Assembly: GCA_030248065.1 (NCBI GenBank)
Contig: JASAMV010004601.1
Location: 39,909 to 103,908 of the forward strand
Origin: Rhynchonema sp. JSB1_4
Lineage: Eukaryota > Nematoda > Chromadorea > Monhysterida > Xyalidae
Reading direction: 5' to 3'
Length of the DNA: 64,000 nt
This document shows, piece by piece, positions 1 to 11,314 of this stretch. The notes under the pieces are model-generated. The model did not search any database and had not been told where the DNA came from. It was given only the letters and a program-made list of their open reading frames with translations. Position 1 is the first letter of the stretch; each line of letters opens with the position of its first letter. The position numbers and the translations under genes are program-made.

Positions 1-1624
1 AACGTTAGCTGCACAGTGTCGAAGTCCCATTTCCGTTGTTTTGCGATGGGGCCGAAAATTGTAAGTGACATGAACGTGTGGTGGAAAAGTCGAACATTTT
101 TCTTGCACGAAACTGCCTTCAGTGTCATGTTTCTGTGGCTAATTTAGAGTTTTTGTTACATTACATTTATGCTAGGCTGGAAACACGTTTCTTTAAAATT
201 GTAACAGCTTACATCAAACGCAAACGTGTGTAATCGGTGGTAAGTGCTTCAAGCGTTGCGGGAACCATAACTTTTCACGATGAATTTTATTGCTGTTGCT
301 GACATTATACACTAGGCAAATTCTTCTTTATCCTCGGACGTGAAAAAATGAGGCGTATTGCAGAGTGGTTGAACCGGATGGTTGACCGACACAAACGATT
401 GAGACATAAAGATTCAGGTTTTCTATGAACCCGCCGCTTTCAGGTTGTGTTGGTCGTGTCAAAGATCGTTGTCAACCAGTCTGCATTTGGCCAACGTGGC
501 TCAAATTATTCATGGAAACCTCAGCGATAGCTCCACAATCACAAGCATATATGTACATATGAAAACTTGACTGAATAGGTGGGCCGGTTCCTGTGAGAGT
601 GAAACACCGAAATTGAATTTCTACTTTTGGGATCAAATACATCCTTACAGTTAGTAATAAACGAATATGAATTTTTATCCCGAATTCCCGATATTGAGCC
701 GCGCACAAGCGTCCAAAGTTGGAAATGTCGGTCATTTTTGGGGTCGACCGGAAGTGAATCTTTTTTGAACAACTGAAGCAGGACATGAGCTCCTGGAGGC
801 ACAGAAATTTCTCAAAATAAACTGCCCCACATGAAAGCACACTGTATGAACCCTATTTTGTATGCCATGCCACCCGCTGCTTCTGCCAATTAAGCAGCCA
901 AACATGCACCAACATTTCTGCAGAATGCGACGATCCCGCAGTGTGGTGCACTGGTCGCCTTGATGCACCGTCACCGTGCGCTGTTTGATTCAATACACCC
1001 CAAACGGCTATTCTGCTAACGAATTCTTCAACTATATAGTGCGGGGAATTCGAGACCCAAACTTTTCTAGTATCGAGCTTTTATGCAGTTTCATCAGGTT
1101 GCATATCCTCGTTTTATGCCCTTCGTGCATATTTCGGTCCTGTTGACATTATACTGTATTTATCCCATTGTACCATTATATAAAAGTTGTGATTCAAAAG
1201 ACACCGCATCACAAGCAAACTATGAACTGGTACACGGTCCACCTGTCCAAATTCAGGCTATTCTGCGTCAAGCGTTTCACACGATTCGACTAGGTATAGT
1301 CCGTCCACCGGCTCATGTCACTTTGTGTTGCGGCTGGCTGGTTTGTTCCCTTCCTCCACGTTCTAATGAAAGAGAAACTGAGTGTGACCGATTTTGCAAA
1401 AAAACTAAAAAATGATCAAATGTGTCGTAAAAGATTGAATTCGATCAAATTTAAAATTAAATTAAATTAAAATGGATAAAACACTTCGATTTCATAAAAA
1501 AGACAATTTAGGACCAAAAATATTTTTTTCCGAAACTCAATTTCTCTTTCATGGAGTGGAGGAAGGGAACAAGTCGGCCAGCAGCATCACAAAGTGACAT
1601 GAGTTGATGGACGGACTATACAAG
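1..1624. other. Leading intergenic or intronic sequence, no gene seen
   Basis: I see no exon with domain similarity. The longest ORF here (1083-1415, plus) has no recognisable motif. The stretch may be an intron of the zinc-finger gene whose last exon follows. One copy of the dispersed GTGGTTGA-type motif lies near 366. Confidence 0.4.
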
Positions 1625-1742
1625 CGTCCTGCGCACGCACACCGACGAGAAACGGTTCCAGTGCCTGAACTGTACCAAAAAGTTCTACCGAAGTGACCAT
1701 CTACAGCAGAAACACATTCGCACACATTTGGAGGGTCGTTGA
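1625..1742 (+). CDS. C2H2 zinc-finger protein, 3'-terminal exon (partial)
   Basis: The plus frame reads a linker-like RTHTDEKRF, then a finger with C-x2-C (CLNC), the usual Phe, an RSDHL recognition segment and a closing H-x3-H (HIRTH), and stops with TGA at 1740-1742. The spacing between the second Cys and first His is 13 residues, one more than the classical 12. The preceding RTHT(D)EK matches the inter-finger linker, so an earlier finger should be encoded upstream. An AG at 1623-1624 is a plausible acceptor and an AATAAA-like signal lies near 1870. C2H2 fingers usually bind DNA. No upstream exon was found in the window. It could also be a zinc-finger pseudogene fragment. Confidence 0.55.
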
Positions 1743-3665
1743 CGATGATGGGCCTGAGGGCGGACAGATAATGCCTCATGAACGAACAGGGCGACAATCA
1801 AACGAACGAGCCTGATAATTCAGGCACTGATGGAGTGTTGGTCATTGGACAGCAGAATCGAATGTTATTCAATAAAGATTCCTTTCCAGGCGACCACTAA
1901 AAATGACTAAAATTTCCAAGGACGCTGGTGCGTTGCTCAGTATCCGGATAAAAGTTTATATTCGTTTGTATTTGAACCCAAAAGTACAGTATGTAGAAAT
2001 TCGGTTTCAGTGTGTCACTGCCCGGTCCGCTTTCGCTGGCAAATCTTTTATAGATTAACATAATCACTGTCAAAATATAGTGGTCACAAAAACCAGTTAT
2101 TAGCTTTCTCGCTGGGGTCAGTCAAAGGTGAGATGAGATCAGTGCTACGCGTTCACCGGATATCCCACACAACAAGTGATAGAGACACCACTAAATTTTT
2201 TCAACCAGCTGTATATGCATATGTAGCTTGTTGAGAATAAATAATAAAAATGCGCGCCGAAAAATATTCAAACGCAAATAATAATTATGTCGATCAATCT
2301 CGTCATTTTTATAATTTATGCAAAAATTTACAAACAACGCATAAAGTCTAAAGTTTGCCTCTTGAACGGCGACGCGCGCGGGCCGCACTTCAAAACAACC
2401 AAAATAACGATATGCAAAAAGGTATTCGTTTAGCTAGTCGCACGCACTGTGAGTTGCGCATTCTCGGTATGTTTCGATGTTTGATGTACTATATGTTGTC
2501 CAATGTTGAACATTTTTTGAGGCAAGTTTGTTCGTCAATTTCTTTATCATCGAACTGCACAGCACACGTCTGCTTCTCTTAAAACAGCAGCTTTCCGTCA
2601 GCAGTGCGATGACTGTTTCATTGCGATCCAGTGCAGGTGTGGTAAACAACAACACATCTCTGGAAGTTGTTACGGCGACTCGTCTGAAATCCGTCAGCAA
2701 ACACAAGCGTCCGTCTGGTGACGAACCATTTTAAGAAACTGTTCTTATTATTTATTTCAACCGCAAGTTGCCTGTATAGATGCGTGTAGATGCATCGTTG
2801 TTGTATGATACATATTCGTACACCATCACAGGATCTCTTGAATCAATAACTTGATGTAAGAAAAGTGGTTGTCAAGTTTGGAGGCACACCTCAGTCAATA
2901 AAAGCGAAAACCTGTGAAGATACAGAACGCACTACTTCTGAATTGAGAAATCTCTGCTCCTCATTTATGGAAAAAGTTGTGTTCGTTTTCCTCTGTTTTT
3001 TTTTAACATTTTGTTACGTACATATGTAATGCCTATATAAAATGTTTTCTTCAGTATCTGCCACTGTTCACAATCACATGTGAAGTGCACGATATGGTTT
3101 GCATGTGGGCCTCTTGACCCGGTGACACAACGCGTGTTATAATGTGCGTGCCGATAAAAATAAAACAAACCCTCAGGAAATAATAAAAGTTGTGCAATAT
3201 TAATAAAAAAATAATCACAAAGTAAAATAATCATGCGACGGAAGAAAAATGTTCAAAGACCGAGTATTCCTGATATCAACCGTTTGACTGCCGTTTACAT
3301 TTCTTCGACAACATGAATTTGATCGGTACGTTTTGATACGATCTGTTTGGCTTTTTATGCTTTTTACGGTAGGGTCAGTGACGCAATACTGGCATATTTC
3401 CGATGCTTGGTCAAGCAGCTCAAACTTTGCGTGTCAAAAAAAAGTAAATTCGTCCGATCACAAATACCCAAAACAGTTTGATATCTGTACGTATATATGT
3501 ATAGTACCCTACAACCTCAACAAAAGTTTCATTAATCTTTCAATTAAGTTTATTTTTAAATTTTGCCTATATCACGATAGTGGTTCTCATCAGATTTCAC
3601 TGGGAACATTTTTCTGAGCTTTTAAATAAGTAACCAAGTTTGATCTGATCTGATCAACAAGTTTG
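1743..3665. other. Intergenic sequence
   Basis: It holds the presumed 3' UTR and poly(A) signal (near 1870) of the zinc-finger exon. The short ORFs at 2355-2734 and 3333-3617 show no family motif. I see no repeat with clear ends. Confidence 0.4.
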
Positions 3666-6600
3666 ATGCCGCCCATTATTTCCACCATTCTGGCACTCTC
3701 AGGCCCGCTCACCTTTGTTGTCGCCTTGCTTTTGCGCTACGCGACCAGTCAGTTCGCCGATGTTTCACGTCTACGTCGCACGATAGCGCAGTATTTCGCC
3801 GTGCCTCGGTCAAATGCGTTGGAGAAACAGCCGGCAGTTCATCACATCAACAACACCTTTGTGCAGCTGGGCATTGAAACAGCCTGGCAGGCCGTGGTCA
3901 ATGATAAGGAGGTAATACCTTGGTTCTTCTTCTTTACGGTGAGCCTCTGTGCTTGCTGAAACAGCTAAATGATGGATGAGCTCGGCCCCCTAATGTCAAC
4001 CAAACGTGGACAAAGTGCTGGTCTCAGACTTATGGGGCCTGAGCAGATTTTTTGAATAGCCGCAGACATTTAGATATCTTTGGAGAATTAAACATTCAAC
4101 CACTGTAAAAGTTGTTTTTTTCGCAGTCCCTTCACGGTATAGTTGAATGAGTCGACATAGAAAAGTTTGCGATCAGACAAGACGCCCGAGACCCTGGATC
4201 CAGACAGAGGTTGATCTTCAGTACGGGTCATTTACTTTCATTGACTAGAAACAACTTTTCGTCAAAATTCAATCTTCAAACTTTAATTTAACTTTACAGG
4301 AACTCGGTTTCAACGTCGTTGGAGTGCTGGCCGGCAGCAACGTTCGCACCAAGGCCGATCGGCTCATCATTTTGGGTGCGCATTATGACACGTCATCCAC
4401 TAGTCCAGGTCGGTCTGGTCATCTTACTTTTACACTGGTCAAATTAGTGCACACTGGTGTCAGATTAATTTTACGCTAGTCAAAATACATTTCAAACAAA
4501 ACTGATTCTGTTTGTCTTGCGTCGAGTCGCATTGTCGTTTTTTTTTTCAAATTTAATGGCCTGTGGTCCAATTGTTTTACACTGGTCAAATTAATGCACG
4601 CCGATGTCGGAAATTGCGAATTAACTTTACGCTGGTCAGAAGACATTTCAAACAAAAATTGCACCTGTCTGGCGTCTAGCCGTGGAGTGGCATTTTCGAA
4701 GTTGTAAAAGTCAGCGTAAGCGCGGTTGAAAGCTCTGGCGGTGGACGCTCAGTGTAAACTTGAAACATTCCACATTCCTTGATGTCTTCGAAAATTCCTC
4801 GTTTTGCAATTTGATGCCAGTTCAATACTTTTACACTAGTTACAATTACTACCATCATAATTCACGTGACCACCGTAGGGCGAACCAGTTGCAGGTGTGT
4901 CCGACAACGGCAGCGGTGTGGCGGCACTGCTTGAATTGGCACGTATTCTCACCGTAATGCGTGTCACTTGTGCACATGACCATTCAATCATTTTCGTCGC
5001 TTTTGATCATTCGGAAACGGTGAGTACGTGGAATCAAAAAACTTGTGAAGGTCTTTGCATCAACACGGGCAGATAAATTTTGAGCTTTTTATAGACAGAT
5101 TTGAGATTATTACGTTGTTTATCGTTTTGGCTCACTGAAGACAATTGGGCCGTCATTGCACAAAAGTGTCGCATTGTAAGCTTGGGGGGCAGAATGCACA
5201 TCCGCCGCTGATGCGCATCCGCCATCTTCGACTAGAACTACAGTATGTCCACTATAAAGAGTGTCGACTGTATAGGCAATCCATCGGCTCATGGCACTTT
5301 TTATACATAACGCGCGCAACAGCACGCGCCATTTTCTAAACAAAATATACACTTTGAGCGAGTGTCACACTTTGATGGCCGCTTTATAATTTAGTCGGTT
5401 TTCATTAGCTGCTTGACATAACACTTTTCTGCACTCTTGCAAACTTGTGGATGTTTCAACGGAGAAGTGCAGGACGGCAGTAATGCAGCATGTAGCCTGT
5501 ATGTGAGTGCCATGAGCTGGCGACTGCCTATCCACCCACGTTTATTGCAGGGTTACAGCGGCAGTGCAGCGTTCGTGGAACATTGGCTGCAGCCGCACAT
5601 CGACAAAACCGGTGATCGGGTCGAGGCAGTGATCGTGCTCGATTCGCTGATGAACTTTGAACCGATGCCAACTGCGCAGGCAACACCGCCCGATTTTGAA
5701 GAGGTTCGTGACGGTCTCCACGTCCTGTATTCGACAGCGCTAGGGGATACAGCGGGGCACACGGGCTGCCCGTGGCTTTGGTCAAAGTGACATTTTGTCC
5801 TCTTTCGTCAAGGAAAATCGCAGGATTTCCATTCAAAGTCGAATAATCGCGTCCCCGTTTTCACATTTTGGGTTGCAAAACCGTCAAAGTCTCGCGCAAA
5901 AACTCTAGTCGCGCGGGTCAGAAGCACTTTGGGTGCGCGGTTTGCGGGTTAACACACAAAAAAGAACCTGATTGGAAAGAAATAAGAAAAAAACGCCAAA
6001 AAGCCTACGACACCCGGTGTTCCCAGGCCGTCTCCGATCCAAGTACTAACCAGGCCCGACGCTGCTTAACTTGCCAGATCGGACGGGATGGCGTGCGTTC
6101 AGCGTGGTATGGTCGTAGACGAGAACCGTCTGATAAAATGTTCCCTTTATGTTCATAAAATAGCGCAGTGTTGTGTGTGGACGGAAGTCGGCCAAGACGT
6201 AGGGCCGGTCAAGACGTAAGGTTCGGCGACACGTAGGGTTGGACAAGACGTAGGGTACAAGCGGCAAGACGTAGGGTTCACTGGACAACACGTAGGGTTC
6301 ACTGGTCAAGACGTAGGGCTCATGAAATGTAAAAAGTTTGAAAAGTGGTTGGAATCTGCCATGCATGGAGATGTATTACCGTGGTTCAGTGCATGGCATG
6401 CACCCACACTGTTTCAAGTCATATTGAGCATTGGATATGCACGATTGGACCGTTTTATCCGAAACATCACAAGTTGTCAAAAATATGACATATACCACTT
6501 ACAAGGTAAATGTTCAATTAGCAAGCACGCAAGCTGAAATGAAGCTGGCACGAGCGTACCTTCACCGACTTCAACCATTCAGGTACCAAACAATTCCGGC

Positions 6601-9600
6601 TGCGATGCTGAACACATTGGTTGTACTCATTTTATGGTTGCTTAAAGTTTCGTTGGTCAAATGAGCGGTATACGCCCATGTGCACCTGCCATGGTACATA
6701 CATACATACATATACATACGTCAGCTGCGCGCATGTGCACCTGCCCTGGCACACACGTACATACATATATGTTGTGACCTTGTTCTGTTACTGGTACTTT
6801 ATATTCGCACATGCACACTTTATCTGATAATATAAATGGTCTTACAGCAACAAATAACGTGTATTGTACCGTATCATGTAAAGCGAAACCACTCAGAAAA
6901 TACACAAACCCCCATGATGTGCCCATAGGCGTGCCCGTGCGAACGTTCATATCAAGCACAAATGAATAAATGACATCAGACAGATGGCATAAAGCCAGAA
7001 AAACAAGAAATTTGAAAATTCAAGTGGACAGGACAAGTAGTAAAGGTGACAGAGACCCCAAAATAGGCGTAAAAGTATGTAATATGTTTACTGTATGTAC
7101 ATATTCAGGATGCAACAAAATTAGACAAAATGTGCGGCTCCACAACAAAAAAATCAGAAAATATGAGCTGTATCATCAAATGCAGGAACAACGCGAGCAA
7201 AGCAATCTGACCAAAATAAAATAATAATCCATTTCACAAGTCTAAATACAAAGCCTCATTGGGATGCGCAATTGGGGAGCGCAATGTGTCAATTGAAGAG
7301 AGCGACGGCGAACCATGTGAATGCATAAATCTGGGATCGCGAATCAAAACATCATTCTGTTCGTACATGTAATGCACCGGTTGAAAAAACGGGGAGAATA
7401 AAGCAGCGTGTTCTGCAGTGATATACAAACCGGTAGATTTCCCTCGCATCAACTTCTCATCCTCGTTTTGTCGCGTGATGCAGCAGTGCTCAGCTGGCGG
7501 TGTGCCCTCTGGATCGCTGTCAACAAATCGGCCATTGCGCACCGATGTACGTACAATCTTCATGTGTTTTAAGGGCCGCTTCTGCCGACGAGCTTTCTGA
7601 AATGCACAGTAGGATGATAATAACTGCAAGCTTCATCATCATATATCAAAAAAAGCGTTTACCTCATATTCCTTGTAACAGCCGTTGCATCGAAGTCGGG
7701 TGGTTTCTGTCTTCTCGTAGTACTCTGCTCCTCCAAATTCGAATTTGACACCCGGATAACGGCATGAGTGGAACGGATAGAGTGTTTTCGCCTTTCTTTG
7801 ATTCAAATGCCGATCAGTTTCAACCGGTGCTGGACCGAAGTCCGATTCGGGATCGAAGCATCGCTTGGCGCGCCTCATTGCTGCCAAAAATACAACAAAG
7901 CAAAGGAAACTGTGCACACGCACACACGCAACTGAATATGATTCTGAACAATACACAGCACACAGTTTGAAGGTGCCGCCGTATAATGTTGCACAACCAT
8001 CAGCTGTGGTTTGGTTTCACTGCGGCGCTCTTTCATTGTCTGGTGCACCTATGCCAGCGTGCACCTGACGTATATACTGTATGTATACACAGATTGGTAG
8101 AGTGTGGGTGCATGTCGACATGTGATAATAGACCAAGGTCACAAACACATACCGAAATACAGTATATGTATGTATGTATGTATGTACTATGGCAGGTGCA
8201 CTGCACATGCGCGCAGCTGACGTATGTATATGTATGTATGTACCATGGCAGGTGCACATGGGCGTATACCGCTCATTTGACCAACGAAACTTTAAGCAAC
8301 CATAAAATGAGTACAACCAATGTGTTCAGCATCGCAGCCGGAATTGTTTGGTACCTGAATGGTTGAAGTCGGTGAAGGTACGCTCGTGCCAGCTTCATTT
8401 CAGCTTGCGTGCTTGCTAATTGAACATTTACCTTGTAAGGGGTATATGTCATATTTTTGACAATTGTGATGTTTCGGATAAAACGGTCCAATCGTGCATA
8501 CCCAATGATCAATATGACTTGAAACAGAGTGGGTGCATGCCATGCACTGAACCACGGTAATACATTTCCATGCATGGCAGATTCCTACCACTTTTCAAAC
8601 TTTTTATATTTCATGAACCCTACGTCTTGACCAGTGAACCCTACGTCTTGACCAGTGAACCCTACGTCTTGCCGCTTGAACCCTACGTCTTGTCCAACCC
8701 TACGTGTCGCCGAACCTTACGTCTTGACCGGCCCTACGTCTTGGCCAGGTACCGTGTGGACGTGTGTGTGTGTGTTACGATTCCAAACAGTGTTTTAGGG
8801 TCCTTGGGCTAATTGTGGAGTGGTTGACCCACGTCATTGGTACATACTGGTCATGAATTTGCGAGGCTTCAAATTGTGTTGTTTCGCTTCCCGAATTGTG
8901 CTGTTTCGCTAGGACGCGTCGTAACATAAAAAATTTTTAGTCAAACAATCTCAGAAATGACTGCTGAACTTTAGGCAAAGTGTTTTTGTGTTGCCAAATC
9001 TTAATCTTGCAGCTTTTCCCACAACAATTCCGAGCAATCAACAACCACTCGTACATGGGCGACTACCTGCAGATCGTTCACCGTCCCGGCTCAGACAATG
9101 CGCAGCTCGCGCACATACTCGAACTGGCATTTCACAGGTTCGTTTGGTCATAACAGTGCTCAAACAGAACAGGTTTGGTCATAACAGTGCTCAAACAGAA
9201 CAGGTGTGCGTACTGCGCTACGCTACACACACAAGTCTGTGTGTAGACAGCGTAATTTGTCCAAACTGTGAAGCCGGCATCAAACTTGGTGATCTGTCCA
9301 ACAGTACTTTCGTCACGAAGCTTTTGTGACACCCGCAAACAGGACCATCGGAACCGAATAATTATGTTTCAGTTGCGCAATGTTGTGTCTGTGGTTGTGG
9401 GCGAGAGAGTTAGTGTTGTTTCGTTGCTTTTGGCACGCGCCCCCCACAAATTTCGAAAACCAATACAAATGGTTAGATTTATGACGTTTCGCTACCACCA
9501 AAGTAGCATCATCAGATATTATTATTGTTATTAATAATAACACCCACTGAAAGAACAGAATGGAATGTGTTTGCACGCAAAACTCATAAATCAAAAAATC

Positions 9601-10915
9601 TGATGATGCTACATACTTTGGTGGTAGCGAAACGTCATAAATCTAATCATTTGTATTGGTTTTCGAAATTTGTGGAGCGCGTGCCAAAAACAACGAAACA
9701 ACATGAATCGAACCGAACCGAAGTTACCAAAGTTTGACATCAACAAAACTATTCAGATCGACAGCGTACACCCACCAACGCGACTGGACCATTCGCACAC
9801 CATGGCTGTTGACATTGGACATCACGCTGCCTCTGATGGAGCACATGAATTGGACAGCTGCCAAACACGACCATCGACACCCGGTGCATGATGTGCTGCC
9901 GTTCTTCGACTCGGACCATCGACATTTCTGGGTGCTCCCGCACGGCATGCGATCTGCCATTAGTAATAGCAACTGGCCGATTGCGTTGCTCACTGACACT
10001 GGTTAGTGGATGTTGTTAGAAGTTAGGTCCACATTGTCTCTGGGTCAATTGCAGCGCAGTGGCGCTTTTTTTTGGCCGACGGAGGGCGGGCGAAATCAAA
10101 AACGCCATTTTTATCTGGTGCCTGTTAAGAATTTTACGCTTTTTACACCACATATCATATAAAATGTGACAACGTGCGCAGGGCGGGAAATTTTTTGGCA
10201 TTTTTAAGCGCCATTTTTTGTGCGCCTGATCCGTCAGTACAACAAAGGCATGATACCCAACTACAGTATTTGTTTGCATTGTAGGCCGTTACCGCGGCCA
10301 GCTGCAATATTGCCATGGCTCCTACTGTGATGGACTGAATATGCTCACAAAACTGAATCTGGATTTTCTCGCTCTGAACATTGACACCGTGTTGAGAACT
10401 GTGGTCAAATTGGCCAGATCGGAATGTGGGTGTTCTTTTTCAATAGTTTCTTGCTTTTTTAGATTGAGGAATGCTAACACCTGAGCTTACTCTCTCCTGT
10501 CCTGATCTTGCAACGCGACTCGGAAAGCAGCCACTTTCTTTATCCTATACATATATGTTCAGTATTATCTCAAATTACAAAATAAAGATGTGCTGTATTA
10601 TTGCGTGGTTTCATTGCCATGACCTGCGTAGTTGACACAATGCGCTCCTAAATATATAGTCGCAAATCCAAGATTGTGTCAGTGACCTGTGTCAACCACT
10701 TTCCAATAAGTCCAAAATTCTTCAAAAAAAATTAAGAAACCTTTGGCCTTGCTATTTCAGGCACTCGTGCGGTCTGGGGTTGTCATCCGGACTACTTCAG
10801 CGAGTGTCCACTTTGTCGACTGGCGTTCGTCAAGGTGTTCCAGTACAATTGTGCACTTCGGACCGACATTGGAGAGCCGAACTTTCACAAAGCCAATCTA
10901 CAAGTCTATGAATGA
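3666..10915 (+). CDS. M28-family zinc peptidase-like protein, membrane-anchored or secreted
   Basis: Eight exons join in phase: 3666-3911, 4300-4408, 4895-5019, 5551-5703, 9013-9137, 9757-10001, 10285-10425, 10761-10915 (432 aa). The ATG at 3666 opens a hydrophobic N-terminal segment, probably a signal peptide or anchor. M28 landmarks appear in order: GAHYDTS (His ligand), SPGVSDNGSGVAALLELA (bridging Asp), FVAFDHSETG (second Glu ligand), IVLDS (Asp ligand), SDHRHFW, LLTDT and CHGSYCDG (last His ligand). M28 enzymes remove N-terminal residues or cyclise N-terminal Gln. Where active members have Glu-Glu (FDxEExG), this protein has Ser-Glu, so the general-base Glu seems replaced and the protein may be inactive or atypical. 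Intron 4 (5704-9012) contains a 5S rRNA gene and a Mutator-like element. Confidence 0.88.
5998..6002 (-). terminator. Pol III T-run terminator of the 5S gene
   Basis: Five T residues on the minus strand follow the mature 5S 3' end. A longer T-run (about 5987-5993) comes a few bases later and could act as back-up. Confidence 0.8.
6002..6120 (-). rRNA. 5S ribosomal RNA gene
   Basis: On the minus strand a 119-nt sequence starts GTCTACGACCATACCACG and ends GTCGTAGGCTT, so the ends pair in helix I. Internal Pol III promoter elements are recognisable: box A-like AGTTAAGCAGCGTCGGGC and box C-like TAGTACTTGGATCGGAGAC. The stretch CATCCCGTCCGATCTGGCAA and the GGATCGGAGACGG segment are as I recall them from nematode 5S genes. 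A T-run follows directly. The copy looks intact. It lies antisense inside intron 4 of the M28 gene, and a transposon sits about 60 bp upstream of its start. Confidence 0.95.
6190..6795 (+). repeat. Left TIR arm of the Mutator-like element
   Basis: It contains several copies of the unit AAGACGTAGGGTTCACTGGTC and then sequence that reappears inverted at about 8115-8745. Identity is high, with scattered substitutions and microsatellite length changes near the inner end. Confidence 0.85.
7234..7878 (-). CDS. FLYWCH-like zinc-finger protein carried by the Mutator-like element
   Basis: Two minus-strand exons join in phase: 7878-7663 (donor GTAAAC) and 7596-7234 (acceptor TTTCAG), giving 192 aa. 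Residues about 45-75 read KFEFGGAEYYEKTETTRLRC, then NGCYKEYE. A basic stretch follows, and then HCCIT. This pattern (F-x-GG-x-Y, basic/aromatic residues, R-C-x2-C, later H-x-C) resembles the FLYWCH zinc finger, which is known to accompany MULE transposases in animals. No MULE catalytic (DDE) or SWIM region follows, because the protein ends about 130 residues later. An upstream in-frame Met at 7956 would add a hydrophobic stretch. It may be a transposase N-terminal fragment, a DNA-binding accessory protein, or a captured gene. Confidence 0.6.
8115..8745 (-). repeat. Right TIR arm of the Mutator-like element
   Basis: This is the inverted counterpart of 6190-6795. It ends with the same tandem ACCCTACGTCTTG units. 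The outermost few bases differ between arms, so the exact terminus is inferred from the 9-bp target duplication. Confidence 0.85.
9142..9203 (+). repeat. Perfect 31-bp tandem duplication next to a splice donor
   Basis: Two identical 31-bp units (9142-9172, 9173-9203), each starting GTTTGGTCATAACAGTGC, lie just inside intron 5 of the M28 gene. Each unit ends with AG before a GT, so the duplication creates additional GT donor candidates downstream of the inferred donor at 9138. Confidence 0.9.
9417..9700. repeat. Foldback (inverted-repeat) element in M28 intron 5
   Basis: The arms 9417-9518 and 9597-9700 are near-perfect inverted copies (landmark: ACGTTTCGCTACCACCAAAG) around a loop of about 80 bp. 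This suits a MITE or foldback element. No convincing target duplication was found. Confidence 0.75.
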
Positions 10916-11125
10916 ACTTTGAATGAACATAGACATCACGAAATGTGCTGCATTTTACAAGGCTAATGGTGAAATGGTTGACGTAAATCTTGTCACTGAA
11001 TCGTGATGAGGATCATATGTATATTGGACAAAGGAAAATTACATGGCATTTTTGGCACGCCAAAATAACAAAATGTGTGTCAACGATTTCTTAGGAAGAT
11101 GTCCGTCAACCACTTTACAATTGTT
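10697..11125. repeat. Copies of the GTCAACCACT terminal motif
   Basis: GTGTCAACCACTTTCCAATAAG at about 10690 and CGTCAACCACTTTACAATTG at about 11104 share a core. GGTTGACG near 10976 is inverted to the second, so the pair may bound a short MITE of about 150 bp. Poly(A)-type signals for the M28 gene would be expected in this zone. Confidence 0.45.
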
Positions 11126-11314
11126 CCGTGATTCAGCGACGTACTTTCTTTTCTATAAGTGTAGGTCTATGTATGTGTAGAAGCAGGATGACTTGATTAT
11201 ACGATGTATAGTGACCACCTGCCTTCATACTGTATCAGTGCAAACTCGCGGACTGTAGATTACGCAAGCATAAATGAATACTCGTATTGTCATAATGATC
11301 TTTCAAAAGGTACA

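Larger units (their letters stand above)
6184..8753. mobile_element. Mutator-like element with about 600-bp terminal inverted repeats
   Basis: The arms (about 6190-6795 and 8115-8745) are long imperfect inverted copies. Each starts with a tandem array built on AAGACGTAGGGTTC, followed by shared unique sequence and TACA/TGTA microsatellite stretches. A 9-bp direct repeat GTGTGGACG flanks the element (6175-6183 and 8754-8762). A 9-bp duplication with long TIRs fits the MULE superfamily. The centre holds one minus-strand gene (7234-7878) and no transposase catalytic domain that I can see, so the copy is probably non-autonomous. It is inserted about 60 bp upstream of the 5S gene. Confidence 0.8.

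Noticed and set aside
1083..1415. 110-codon plus ORF with a hydrophobic stretch
   Set aside because: There are no family motifs, no splice partners, and a low-complexity end.
6184..6320. AAGACGTAGGGTT array as an interstitial telomere
   Set aside because: The unit is longer than telomere repeats and is part of the inverted arms of the Mutator-like element.
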